NCBI GenBank assembly: GCA_965198045.1
Contig: CBDAOL010000009.1
Location: 292,030-356,029 of the forward strand
Reading direction: 5' to 3'
DNA: 64,000 nt
From: CBDDEC01 sp965198045
GTDB taxonomy: Bacteria; Chloroflexota; Dehalococcoidia; UBA2979
Position numbers and translations under genes: made by a program. The notes beneath the pieces are model-generated. The model was not told where the DNA came from. It saw only the letters and a list, made by a program, of their open reading frames with translations, and did no database searches. Numbering within the stretch: the stretch's first letter is position 1; each line of letters opens with the position of its first letter. Positions 45,258 through 54,577 of the stretch are shown in pieces.

Positions 45258-45306
45258 GCGGTGGTCTCGCAAAGGGGGTCTAAGCGGTGGTCTCGCAAAG
45301 GGGGTC
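45255..45306. repeat. 26-bp tandem duplication of the IS right end
   Basis: The unit TAAGCGGTGGTCTCGCAAAG plus GGGGTC occurs twice head to tail (45255-45280 and 45281-45306). It probably arose from one-ended transposition or abutting IS ends. Confidence 0.85.
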
Positions 45307-45500
45307 CGGTCACTTCGACCACATCGTCCCGATCAACGAGCGTCACGTCCGAGGGGTGCTGCGCGAGTACGTGACCTACTATAACGAAGTTCGTCCGCAT
45401 CGTACGCTCGATCTTGAACCGCCGCACGGTCCACGGCCCGTCGAATGCTCGGGGACAGTCGTGAGCGTGCCTGTGCTGGGCGGACTAACTGTGACGTCTA
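45307..45500 (+). pseudogene. C-terminal fragment of an integrase-core transposase
   Basis: Reads FDHIVPINERHVRGVLREYVTYYNEVRPHRTL, in pieces, then VVSVPVLGGL. It equals the tail of the transposase at 53415-53743 (LDHVIAVNEQHLRRVL, PVLGGLHHEY). The front of this gene is not in the window; the IS3 copy abuts it. Confidence 0.65.
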
Positions 45501-45993
45501 CGGATGCGAAGTCCCGATCGTGGCGTGCATCGCGGACACCGCATCTGAAGAGTCCCTCTGAAGCCTTTGCTACAGACTCGTCGGTCACTGGGGTAATGGA
45601 CCGCGCGCCGTAGAAGTGTTTCGTAGCGAGGTAGTAAGAAGCGCTGTGGCTCGTGCCCATGCAGAAGCCCCGCCCAAGCGAGGCTTCCGTTGCACGCCGT
45701 CGATGTTCGCCACCAATGTTTCTCTCGTCGAGGAACGCCTCAACACCAGCGGCCTCAATGTATTCATCGACCCTCGATGGAGCCGATTTTACGGCCCACG
45801 CGGGAATCCGGTGAGTCATAGGTAGCCAGTTGCCCCAGGAGACTAGCCAGCACCGGCCACGGGTCCGTAACGGCGTAGGACAGCGGTCCGCGCTGCGGTG
45901 TCGCGCGTCCATGCTATGAACTGCGAAGCCGACGGTAGTTACGGTTGGCGCCGCCCTCCAAATTCCCGGGGGGACGACGAGGAGAGGTTCGCT
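45501..45993. other. Stretch without a supported gene
   Basis: No frame shows convincing coding features. A minus-strand run around 45.55-45.79 kb (AFLDERNIGGEHRR, GTSHSASYYLATKHFYG) has some coding look but no start or family. The end of the interval holds the DUF1800 leader with its GGAGAGG site. Confidence 0.4.
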
Positions 45994-47388
45994 ATGGGGG
46001 AAGAAAGCATCGAGTTGATGGCGCATCTCATGCGCCGCGTTGGCGTCGGAGCGACGCGCGACGAACTCGAGGCACTGACGCAGCGCCCCTACGAGGAGGT
46101 CGTCGAAGACCTGCTCCATCCGGAGTTGCATAGCGATCCGGACGACGACGTCCTCGACCGCTACTACCCGGTGTCGGCCTGCGCGGACACACCCATGATC
46201 TGGGCGTCGCGTTGGATCTACAACCTCGCGAACAGCGAACGCCCGCTGCGCGAGAAGATGGCGCTGTTCTGGCACCAGGTCTTCGCGACCGGCTGGACCA
46301 AGAGCGAGCATGGCCCCGCGCTGGTGGCGCAGATCGAGCTGTTCAAAGAAAACGGTCTCGGCAGCATGCGCCAGATTCTCCTCGACCTCTCGCACGATCC
46401 GGCCATGATCGACTGGCTTGACAACAACGAGAACCACGGCACTTCGATCAACGAGAACTACGGGCGCGAACTCCTGGAGCTGTTCTCGATGGGCATCGGC
46501 GCCTACAGCGAAGACGACATCAAGTCCGCGGCACGCGCATTCACCGGTTGGACGTTCACGCAACCGATTCCGCTCTACCCCTACGGCAACTACAGCTCGG
46601 AGTTCCGTTTCGACGAAGACGATCACGATGCCGAGCAGAAGACCTTCCTTGGCCAGACCGTCGTCGGGGGCGAGGACGTGATCGAGGCAATCGTGCGGCA
46701 GGAGGCTTGCGCACGGTTCATCTCCCGCCACCTCTACAACTTCTTCGTCGCCGACGAGCCACCGGTGCCCTCGTGGAGCGTGACACCGCCACAGGACGGG
46801 GCTGCCATCGACGAGATGGTCGCGACGTTCGTGGCGTCCGACGGCGACATACGCGACGTGATGCGCACGCTGCTCAACTCCGACTTCTTCAAGACGGCCC
46901 GCTTCCGACGCGTGAAGAGCCCGACCGAGTTCGTCGGCGGCGTGATCAAGCTCGCCGGCTCGCCGAGGTTTCCGGACCTCTCGGTCGGCCGCCTCGCCAC
47001 CGCGGCGACGTTGATGGGGCAGAAGCTGATGGACCCGACCTCGGTCGAGGGCTGGCACACAGGCAAGGAGTGGCTCGACATCGGCACGCTGACCGAGCGC
47101 GTCAACTTCGCGGTCGAGCAGGTGATGGATACTTCGAAGCCCGGCGTGGCACTGATCGTCGACCGGGTGGTCGCGGCGGGTAACGCTTCGCCCAGAGAGT
47201 TCGTCGACCGTTGCCTCGATCTCTGTGGACCCCTCCACTTGAGCGCAGAGACGCGTTCGGCGCTCGTGGAGTTCGCGGAGGAGCAAGGCCCGCTCTCGTT
47301 TGACAACGGGGTAAGCGAGGACGCGCCCGCCCGCATCGGACGCATGCTGCAGTTGATCGTGGCAGCGCCCGAGTACCAGTTCAGCTAG
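45994..47388 (+). CDS. DUF1800 family protein
   Basis: 464 residues from ATG 45994, behind GAGGAGAGG. Family motifs: ELMAHLMRRVGVGAT at the start, SERPLREKMALFWHQVFATG, NENYGRELLELFSMGIG, ARAFTGWTF, RQEACARFISRHLYNFFV and SVEGWHTGKEWLD. DUF1800 proteins usually sit directly before a DUF1501 gene and are thought to act together, possibly exported. No DUF1501 gene is here, and no signal peptide is obvious. Confidence 0.9.
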   Translation: MGEESIELMAHLMRRVGVGATRDELEALTQRPYEEVVEDLLHPELHSDPDDDVLDRYYPVSACADTPMIWASRWIYNLANSERPLREKMALFWHQVFATGWTKSEHGPALVAQIELFKENGLGSMRQILLDLSHDPAMIDWLDNNENHGTSINENYGRELLELFSMGIGAYSEDDIKSAARAFTGWTFTQPIPLYPYGNYSSEFRFDEDDHDAEQKTFLGQTVVGGEDVIEAIVRQEACARFISRHLYNFFVADEPPVPSWSVTPPQDGAAIDEMVATFVASDGDIRDVMRTLLNSDFFKTARFRRVKSPTEFVGGVIKLAGSPRFPDLSVGRLATAATLMGQKLMDPTSVEGWHTGKEWLDIGTLTERVNFAVEQVMDTSKPGVALIVDRVVAAGNASPREFVDRCLDLCGPLHLSAETRSALVEFAEEQGPLSFDNGVSEDAPARIGRMLQLIVAAPEYQFS

Positions 47389-47439
47389 GCAACCCGTAGC
47401 CAGTGCCCAGGACAGTCGCCGGTGCGCGCCGCCATCGCG

Positions 47440-48345
47440 TCACACGAGAGGGGCCTGGGGAAGTGTCGGTCCCGCGCTGTCACTGGCAGCCACATCGTTG
47501 CTGTCCCCGGACACCAGGCCTCCGATCGCGGCGCCCATCGGACCAGCGATCTGCGCCAGGTCCATCGGGATGATCCACTTGGTCGAGTCGCCGGCGCCGA
47601 GCTGCTTCATCATCTCGAGGTACTGCAGCGCCATGGTGTTGCCATCGACGCCAGAGGCCGTCTCGTAGATCCGCTGCAGGCCGATCGAGAAGCCCTCGGC
47701 GTTCAGAATCGCTGCCTCACGGGCGCCTTGCGCGCGCAGCACCTGCGACTCCTTCGAGCCTTCCGCCTCGAGGATCGCGCTCCGTTTGTTGCCCTCGGCG
47801 ACGTTGATCGCGGACTGCCGCTGGCCCTCTGACTCGGTGATCTCGGAGCGCTTCGTGCGGTCCGCTGTGAGCAGGCGCGTCATCGCGTCCTGGATGTCAT
47901 GTTGCGGAGTGATCTCGCGGATCTCGATCGCCTTGACCTCGACACCCCAGCGGATGACCTCCTCCGCCATCTTCACCTGCAGGCGCCGGTTGATCGTCTC
48001 GCGCTGCGACAGCACCTCCTCGACCGTGATGTCGCCGATCACGGCGCGCAGCGTGGTCGTGGCGAGGTTGCGCACGGCGCGAAGATAGCTCTGGACATTG
48101 ATCACCGCAGCCTCGGCGTCGACCACGCGCATGTAGACGACGAAGTCGATGTCGACGAGAGCGTTGTCCTGCGTGATCGAGGACTGCGCCGGCTCGTCGA
48201 GCACTAGCTCACGCATGTCGATCTTAGTGCCGCGATCTACGAACGGAACGAGGATGACGAGGCCCGGTCCGCGGGTGCCGACGTAGCGACCGAGACGAAA
48301 GATGACTGCTCGCTCGTACTGCTTGACGACGCTGATGAAGAACAT
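47440..48345 (-). CDS. SPFH/band-7 (stomatin-like) protein without N-terminal anchor
   Basis: 301 residues from ATG 48345. It begins ISVVKQYERAVIFRLGRYVG, then RGPGLVILVPFVD, DIDFVVYMRV, TTTLRAVIGDITVEEVLSQRE, and the C-terminal oligomerisation helix with repeated AE-A/S (AEGNKRSAILEAEG). Stomatins scaffold membrane microdomains. Most bacterial ones have a membrane helix of ~20 residues before VVKQYER; only MFFI remains here, so the 5' end may have been lost. NfeD, its usual partner, is absent. Confidence 0.85.
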   Translation of the reverse strand: MFFISVVKQYERAVIFRLGRYVGTRGPGLVILVPFVDRGTKIDMRELVLDEPAQSSITQDNALVDIDFVVYMRVVDAEAAVINVQSYLRAVRNLATTTLRAVIGDITVEEVLSQRETINRRLQVKMAEEVIRWGVEVKAIEIREITPQHDIQDAMTRLLTADRTKRSEITESEGQRQSAINVAEGNKRSAILEAEGSKESQVLRAQGAREAAILNAEGFSIGLQRIYETASGVDGNTMALQYLEMMKQLGAGDSTKWIIPMDLAQIAGPMGAAIGGLVSGDSNDVAASDSAGPTLPQAPLV

Positions 48346-48768
48346 GTACTTCGCCTCTCGGGGCGCACTATAGACATGCGGACGGGCAAGCGGCTCGAAG
48401 TATCCTAGTACGACGGCTCCGTGAGGCGGGCGTGAGGCTAGCGGTCGGACCACGATGAGGTCGGTTCCATGGACTCGAGCAGCTGTGCAGGTGGCGATCA
48501 CAGCTTTGATGCGGCACGGTGTGGGTGTGGGGAGCTGGCGATCACCGAGATCGAAAGTAATCGTGATACTCACTGGCCCCTCTGGCCCTATTACATCGGG
48601 CAGCGCACCAGCTTGACGGACACCGCCTTACTGACGGGCGCGTTCCGCTCGATCGTGCGCATCGCCTTGGGTTCGGGGCCTCCGACGGCGAGCGACCGTC
48701 GGCCGCTAAGGGCCGTCCGCTAGAGCGTCCAGTGCTGTGGCGCGTACGATCGCTTACGAGAGGTGGTG

Positions 48769-48990
48769 ATGGCTTCGTTCCGGAGCTGGCTGCTGGAGCA
48801 GATCTCCCGTGAAGATGACATCGGCGAGATTGCACGCCTCGTCGAGCGAGACTCCTGTCTGATCGCGTTCGATTACCGGTTGATCTTGCTACATCTCCGG
48901 CACGAGCATCAAGCGACGCTGGAACAGCTCGCCGATCTCGCGGACGGGCGAGATGAGTGGCGGGCGTCTGGCGTCGACCGCCGCGAGTGA
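48769..48990 (+). CDS. Small YozE/SAM-like protein
   Basis: 73 residues from ATG 48769, 5 bases after GAGG. SFRSWLLEQISREDDIGEIARLVERDSC, in pieces, then YRLILLHLRHEHQ: a short helical fold recalling the YozE sterile-alpha-motif-like family (a W-L-x-Q pattern, D-D-x-I-G-x-x-A). Function unknown. A second frame at 48469-48723 was not accepted. Confidence 0.5.
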   Translation: MASFRSWLLEQISREDDIGEIARLVERDSCLIAFDYRLILLHLRHEHQATLEQLADLADGRDEWRASGVDRRE

Positions 48991-49355
48991 TCGATGTTCC
49001 CAGCGATCGATCGCGATCGGTGTAGCGCGGATTACAGGCCTCGCTGGGGGTGGCCTAGCTCCGTTGGAGTGGTCCGAGATCTGACAGGGATGATGGGTAC
49101 GACGCCCAGCCACCACTAGGCGGCGAGCGTTTACGGTGCCGGGTGGGCTCCCGGGCTCGGTCTGACCCCAGATTCTGACTGGCGCTTCGGCTGCTCTCGC
49201 TCTGATCTGTCGGCCGCGCCGCCGAGTCCATCTGGCACGCACCGGTCGGGCGAACGTGACCTCATAGGAGCCTGCCTTGGCGGCTCGTCCCTGTCCTGTC
49301 CGCCGTCCCGGCACGTGCGGCCACCCTGCACAGATTGTTCGATGAAGGGATGACG

Positions 49356-49815
49356 ATGACCACCATGACAGATGCGACCACGCGCGTCACCGCCGGGGTC
49401 GACACGCACCGCGACCAGCACGTGGTCGCCGCGCTCGATGAGCGGGGCGGCGAGCTCGGGGTGCGGTCGTTCGCGACGACCACGGCCGGCTACCGACAGG
49501 CGCTCGCCTGGCTCCGCAGCCTTGGTCCGGTCGAGCGCATCGGCGTCGAAGGGACGGGCACCTACGGCGCTGGCCTGACCCGCTACCTGCTCGCCGAGGC
49601 GGTGGCGGTGGTGGAGGTGAATCGCCCCAACCGCCAGCTGCGACGCCGCCACGGTAAGTCCGACCCCGTCGACGCCATCGCCGCCGCTCGCGCTGCGCAG
49701 TCAGGGGAGGCCTCGGGTGAGGCGCAGACCCGCAGCGGTGCCGTGGAGGCGATCCGCGCGCTGCGCACGGCTCGCCGCTCGGCCGGGCATGCACGCACGA
49801 CGGCCGTGGGACGGA
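49356..49815 (+). pseudogene. IS110-family transposase, N-terminal fragment
   Basis: ATG 49356 with AAGGG upstream. RuvC-like DEDD start: TAGVDTHRDQHVVAALDE (Asp), IGVEGTGTYGAGLTRYL (Glu), RRRHGKSDPVDAIAAARAA (Asp-Asp), then ALRTARRSAGHART. Similarity stops at about 49815, where a second IS110 transposase begins on the other strand. Confidence 0.8.
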
Positions 49816-49824
49816 GCCTCTGTG

Positions 49825-50850
49825 TCAAGCGGCCTCGGTAGCGCAGGTGCGAGCATCGGCCACCATGCATCGGTAAACGACGTCCGAGAGTCGGCGTTTG
49901 AGGCAGCGCAGCGCCTCGTTCCGACTCTTGCCAGCGGCGAGTTTGCGACGGAAGTAGCCGTGGCCTTCGGTGCCCGGCATGCGCGCCTGGGTGAGCGCCG
50001 CGATGTGGAGCGCCCGGTTCAGCTGGCGGTCTCCACCGCGGCTGAGGCGATGGCGTTGGACCTCCCCGCTCGACACCTCAAGCGGCGCCGTCCCCGTGTA
50101 GCTGGCGTAGTGCGCGCGCGAGGGGAAGCGACTGACCGCTCCGCTGCGCCCCACAATCTTCGCCGCCAGGATCACGCCGACGCCGGGGATGCGCGTGAGG
50201 GCGCTGCCTTGTACACGCAGCGCTGCCTCGAGGCGGCGGCCGTTCTCGACGAGGTTGCGGTCCAGCACCCGCACCTCGCGTACCAGTTCGCGGGCCATAC
50301 GCAGCCGCTCGCGATCCGCGGCGCCGGTCGGACGCAGGCGGCGTAGGAGCGCCTGCGCGCGATCGGCGGAGAGCCTGGAGGGGCCCCCACCCGGTCGTAG
50401 CTCGCGCAGCAGCCGGTGCAGCCGGTTGACCACGCGCGTGCGTTCCTGCGTGAGCTCGTCGCGGCGGTCGGAGAGCAGTCGCAGCACCGCCGTGTCGTCC
50501 TCCGCCCGCACGGCACGCAGCGCCGTGAGGGGTTGGGCGGCGAGCGCAATGGCACGCGCGTCTGCGGGGTCGGACTTCCCGCCACCGGAGAGCAAGCGCA
50601 CGCGCGCCACCAGCCGCGCCGGGACATCGACGACCGACTCGCCCTCCGTGAGCAGCCACTGGCTGAGGCCGTGGCCGAGACCGCGGGCCCCCTCCACGGC
50701 CCAGCGGCGCTCGGGCCACTGCCGCGCCCAGCGCAGCAGCCGGCTGTGCGCACGAGCTTCCACCCGGAGCTGGCCGAGCTCGCGGCCCGCGGGGTCGACG
50801 GCGAGGGCGGTATGCGAGGACTTGTGGGGGTCGACGGCGATCAAGATCAT
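49825..50850 (-). CDS. IS110-family transposase
   Basis: 341 residues from ATG 50850. DEDD domain: LIAVDPHKSSHTALAVD, WAVEGARGLGHGL, GGGKSDPADARAIA. The Transposase_20 domain shows LTRIPGVGVILAAKIVG, HYASYTGTAPLEVSSG and RGGDRQLNRALH, with the serine in that block. It appears complete and different from the fragment it truncates. IS110 elements carry a structured RNA that guides target choice; the flanks 50851-51072 could hold it, but I cannot fold it here. Confidence 0.9.
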   Translation of the reverse strand: MILIAVDPHKSSHTALAVDPAGRELGQLRVEARAHSRLLRWARQWPERRWAVEGARGLGHGLSQWLLTEGESVVDVPARLVARVRLLSGGGKSDPADARAIALAAQPLTALRAVRAEDDTAVLRLLSDRRDELTQERTRVVNRLHRLLRELRPGGGPSRLSADRAQALLRRLRPTGAADRERLRMARELVREVRVLDRNLVENGRRLEAALRVQGSALTRIPGVGVILAAKIVGRSGAVSRFPSRAHYASYTGTAPLEVSSGEVQRHRLSRGGDRQLNRALHIAALTQARMPGTEGHGYFRRKLAAGKSRNEALRCLKRRLSDVVYRCMVADARTCATEAA

Positions 50851-51835
50851 GAAGCTCTCCCTGTCGTAGCTGAATTGCGGTGGGGAGGGCGGTGGACAGG
50901 CCGACTTCGGGAGCACCCGCACGCCTCTGTCGAGTCACACCGCGGCCGGACGGTGGCCGGCGACACTCCGCCCCAGAGCCAGTCCTGCTCAGCAGCACGG
51001 GCAAAACTTGGAGTCAGCCGACCAGCGACCTTAGGGCCGCAACCCCCGGTGTCTGGCCGGATTCAAACAAGTCGGCAAAACCTGATCGGTGTAGCTCTGT
51101 CCTGAGATGGCAGAGTATCGGCGAGCCACGAGAGGCTCGTCTGTGCTCTACCTCCGTCTGCTTGTCGCAGCACTCTTCGCTTCGGTCCGCGCCCGCCGAG
51201 ATCTCGTTCTCGAGAACTTGGCGCTGCGGCATCAGCTCGCCGTCTACACCAGGAGCCGTCGTCGACCGCGGCTCCGTCGCCACGACCGCCGATTCTGGTC
51301 ACTACTGGCACGCGGTTGGTCCGGCTGGCGAGGCACGCTCGTGATGGTCGAGCCGGACACGGTGGTGCGGTGGCATCGTTCTGCTTGGCGCGCCTACTGG
51401 CGCTGGAAGAGTCGTCGCGGACCTGGGCGTCCCCACATTCCCGCCGAGTGGCAGCGGCTGATCGTCCGCATCGCCACTGAGCATCCGCGGTGGGGCGCCG
51501 TCCGCATCGTCGGCGAGCTGCGTGCCCTTGGCTTCGACGTCAGCACTCGCACCGTGAGCCGCTACCGTCAGCAGGCGCTCCGGCGACCGCCGAGTCAGTC
51601 GTGGCACACGTTTCTCCGCAACCACGCGTCCAGCATCTGGGCCGCCGATCTGTTCACGGTCCAGACGCTCGCCTTCCGCACGCTCTCCGTGCTCATCGTG
51701 ATCGACCACGACCGGCGCCGCATCCGGCACTGGAACATCACGGAGCACCCGAACGCGCCCTGGATCTGGCAGCAGATGATCGAGGCGACCGCCTGGGGTC
51801 AGCAGCCAGGGTTCCTCATCCGAGACCGCGACCGT

Positions 51836-51839
51836 AGCT
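51836..51839. repeat. Target-site duplication AGCT (left; right copy 53411-53414)
   Basis: AGCT flanks the nested element on both sides. Deleting one copy plus the element restores the transposase frame (CGT AGC TAT GGC). Confidence 0.85.
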
Positions 51840-53410
51840 GAGGCTGTCGCACAAACCCACGAAGAGGGGGACATCGCTATACGATGAGCATGGCGGCGGG
51901 GGCGGAGTGATTCCGAGGTGCCGCCGTGACCCAGCGTTTCTTGCCGTGCGACCGTGACCAGCAATACCTGATGCCCGCCAGCCTCCGCGACTGGCTGCCC
52001 GGGGACCACCTCGCGTGGTTCGTGCTCGATGCGGTCAGCCAGTTGGACCTCACCGCGTTCTACGAGCGCTACCGCGAGGACGGTTGGGGGCGGAAGGCGT
52101 ACGAGCCGTCGATGATGGTCGCGCTCGTGCTCTACGCCTACTGCGAGGGCGAGCGCTCGAGCCGCCAGATCGAACGGCGCTGCCGGGAGGACATCGCCCT
52201 CCGGGTGCTGACCGCGAACCAGCACCCCGACCACGCGACGATCTGCCGTTTCCGCCAGCAGCACGAGGAGGCGCTCTCGGGACTGTTCGCCGAGGTGCTC
52301 AGGCTGTGCGCCGAGGCTGGTCTGGTGCGGGTCGGGGTGGTCGCGCTCGACGGGACCAAGCTGCACGCCAACGCCAGCCGTGAGCGCAACCGCACGGATG
52401 CGGACCTGGAGGCCGAGGTGCGGCGCATCCTCGACGAAGCGGAGCGGGTGGACGCCGAGGAGAACGCGCGCTTCGGCGACGCGCGGGGCGACGAGTTGGC
52501 TCCGGGATTCAGGGACCGCGAGGAGCGCCTGCAGCGGTTGCACGAGGCGCGGGAGCGACTGGCGGCCCGAGAGCGGGAGCGGCAGGAGGACTACGAGCAA
52601 CGCCTCAGGAGCCGCGCGGAGAAGGACCAGCGCGGGCGCCGCCCGAAGCCGCCGCAGCCCGAGCAGGGTGCGAAGGTGAACGTCACCGACCCGGACAGCC
52701 GCGTGGTGCGCGACTATCACGGCTACTTCCAAGGCTACAACGTGCAGGCGGTGACGACCCGCGACCAGATCATCGTCGCGGCTGAGGTGAGCCGACAGGC
52801 GACCGACATGCACGAGCTGCAACCGATGATCGAGGTGATGCACCGCAACCTGCAGGCCGCACACTGCGGGCCGGCGCGCGTGCTGCTGGCTGATGCCGGC
52901 TACTACTCCGAGGCGAACGTGCGGCAGGCGGGGAGCGCAGGTCCGGAGCTGCTGCTCGCGACCCGCAGCGACCGCAACCGGCGCGTCGGCGCGGCACCGC
53001 CGCGCGGGCGCATCCCTGCCGGGCTCTCCGTCCGTGAACGGATGGATCGCAAGCTGGCGACGCAGCGTGGCCGGCGTCTCTACGAGCAGCGGCGCTGGAT
53101 GATCGAACCCGTCTTCGGCGACGTCAAGGAGAACCGCGGCATCCGCCGGTTCATGCGGCGCGGGATCGCCTCGTGCGCCAGCGAATGGAAGCTGATCGCC
53201 GCCACCCACAACCTCAAGAAGCTCTATCGCCGGGCGCGGCCGTCCTCCTGGCCAGCGAACGGCAACCCCCGGCAAAGAGGCTGGTCTGCCGCCGTGGCGG
53301 CCGCGTAGCGCCGCTGCCCTGTGAGAGGCGGCTACTCCGCCCCGACAACCGACCGGCTGACCTCTTGGCCCTCGTGGCGCTCCGCCCACGCCACTCCATG
53401 CGACAGCCTC
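51840..53410 (+). mobile_element. IS1182-like insertion sequence
   Basis: 1571 bp, with 12-bp perfect terminal inverted repeats (GAGGCTGTCGCA at the left, TGCGACAGCCTC at the right) and a 4-bp target duplication. One transposase gene. The perfect ends and exact target duplication suggest a recent insertion. Confidence 0.9.
51926..53308 (+). CDS. IS1182-like transposase (DUF772/DDE_Tnp_1_6)
   Basis: 460 residues: LMPASLRDWLPGDHLAWFVLD and YEPSMMVALVLYAYCEGERSSRQIERRC form the DUF772 region. VVALDGTKLHANASRERN carries the first Asp, LLADAGYYSEANVR the second, and MIEPVFGDVKENRGIRRFMRRG the Glu. A charged coiled-coil insertion (RDREERLQRLHEARERLAAR) lies between. Apparently intact. Confidence 0.92.
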   Translation: MTQRFLPCDRDQQYLMPASLRDWLPGDHLAWFVLDAVSQLDLTAFYERYREDGWGRKAYEPSMMVALVLYAYCEGERSSRQIERRCREDIALRVLTANQHPDHATICRFRQQHEEALSGLFAEVLRLCAEAGLVRVGVVALDGTKLHANASRERNRTDADLEAEVRRILDEAERVDAEENARFGDARGDELAPGFRDREERLQRLHEARERLAARERERQEDYEQRLRSRAEKDQRGRRPKPPQPEQGAKVNVTDPDSRVVRDYHGYFQGYNVQAVTTRDQIIVAAEVSRQATDMHELQPMIEVMHRNLQAAHCGPARVLLADAGYYSEANVRQAGSAGPELLLATRSDRNRRVGAAPPRGRIPAGLSVRERMDRKLATQRGRRLYEQRRWMIEPVFGDVKENRGIRRFMRRGIASCASEWKLIAATHNLKKLYRRARPSSWPANGNPRQRGWSAAVAAA

Positions 53411-53753
53411 AGCTATGGCGGGGACTTCATCGCACGCGCTCGACGGATCGGGATCGAGACGATTCTGACTCCGGTGCGCGCGCCGAATGCCAACACCATC
53501 GCCGAGCGCGTCATCGGCACGCTCAGGCGCGAGTGTCTCGACCATGTCATCGCGGTCAACGAACAACATCTCCGGCGGGTGCTTGGTGAGTACGTCCAGC
53601 ACTACAACGCGATGCGTCCGCATCGATCATTGGCGCTCGACTCTCCGGAGGGACGCTCGCCGGCGCAGCGGACGCCGAGTCAGCGAGTCGTCAGCAAGCC
53701 GGTGCTAGGAGGCTTGCATCATGAGTATCGGTGGGCCGCATGAGGTTTTGCCG

Positions 53754-54577
53754 TCCCACGGGCCGACAACCACTATGGCGTGCCTCTTGCTACCCATCGC
53801 GACGAAGAGTGGGAACCCAGACTCAAGATAGGCCAGAAACTGGGAGAAGAACGCTTCCTCTGTGGAGAAACTGCTCTTGCCGACAAGCAACGGAAAACAA
53901 CCTGCCGCCTGAAACACGCGTTCGGCTTCCTGGAGTTCGAGGCCTAGCGAGGGTACCAATCCGCCAGGGTCGAACGGGGCGACCAGCTGCGTAATATCGT
54001 GAACGAGGTATTCCTTATGTTGCGGGAACGTCTCGCTGTAGTATCGAAGAATGGCCCAACAGGACACGTGGGCGCACACGGCGATGTCAATGTGCTGAGC
54101 CATGGAAGGGAACCCCCATACAGGGAGTTGATGACCAAGCAGGTTGACGTTGTGAACCGACTGGATTGCCCTTCCGCGCGCGCCTAGCCGAATGTTCGGC
54201 GAAAGCACTGATCGCCCTAAGGTGGCGACGATGGTCGGTCTCAGTACGATGTAGCCGAAGTAGTGGTCTTGTGGGCGCCCGTCAGTGCTGGTGATGTCGC
54301 TCCGGGCTTCGTCATATTGAACCGCGCCGTCAAAGAAGTGCAGACGGACGCAGTCGGCTCGGTACTGACGACCCTTCTTGGCGTAGAAGTTATAGAACGT
54401 GCTCCGATAGTCCTTGTCGACGTATCCGTGCTCCACAAGCACGCCTTTGGCGGCGGCGGTGACTTCGGACTTGAGAAGTTGAGCAATGCAGCTCGGATCG
54501 AACTCCCCGTCTAGCACTTCGACGAGACGGTCGTAGTCTTGAGGGGCTCGGAGATCGATCCAATCGTAGGATGCCAA
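53754..54577 (-). CDS. Papain/C39-like cysteine peptidase-like protein, C-terminus cut by IS
   Basis: TTG 54577 (AGGGA 8 bases upstream) opens ~275 native residues. The N-terminal half, LRAPQDYDRLVEVLDG, then YFGYIVLRPTIVATLGRSVLSP, is unrecognised. The C-terminal half has VCAHVSCWAILRYYSE with a candidate nucleophile Cys on a helix, and SKRHAIVVVGPWD with the candidate His, which is the order of papain-like/C39-like folds. The frame then runs into IS DNA to a stop at 53705. GC is visibly lower than around it (roughly half), suggesting separate acquisition. Confidence 0.55.

Larger units (their letters stand above)
44052..45280 (+). mobile_element. IS3-family (IS407-like) insertion sequence
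   Basis: About 1.23 kb with imperfect terminal inverted repeats. The left end at 44052-44088 and the right end at 45246-45280 share GACCCC, AGACCACCG and ATGAGAGTCC in inverted order. It encodes OrfA and OrfB. A second copy in the opposite orientation starts at 63727. Confidence 0.88.
51107..53743 (+). pseudogene. Integrase-core transposase interrupted by an IS
   Basis: The 5' part (51107-51839) reads LENLALRHQLAVYTRSRRRP, DTVVRWHRSAWRAYW, HPRWGAVRIVGELRALG, SIWAADLFTVQT (first Asp) and LIRDRDRS. After removal of 51840-53414 it continues YGGDFIARARRIGIETILTPVRAPNANTIAERVIGTLRREC, in pieces, then HYNAMRPHRSL and PVLGGLHHEYRWAA, restoring one intact ~354-residue protein. A clean single insertion inactivated it. 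Confidence 0.9.
51073..53753 (+). mobile_element. Integrase-core IS (IS481/IS3-related) carrying a nested IS
   Basis: Ends share an 11-bp inverted repeat, CGGCAAAACCT at 51073 and its complement at 53743-53753. Its single transposase gene is split by the IS1182-like element at 51840-53410. Its right end cuts the cysteine-peptidase-like gene. Confidence 0.8.

Noticed and set aside
45255..45306. CRISPR-like repeat pair
   Set aside because: The units are directly adjacent without spacers and correspond to an IS terminus. No CRISPR array was seen anywhere in the window.
45379..47286. 635-codon minus-strand frame
   Set aside because: Antisense to the DUF1800 gene, whose family motifs are all in the plus frame.
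48469..48723. 84-codon frame upstream of the YozE-like gene
   Set aside because: No RBS, no family, uneven composition.
51302..53623. 773-codon minus-strand frame
   Set aside because: Antisense to two transposases with complete catalytic motifs.
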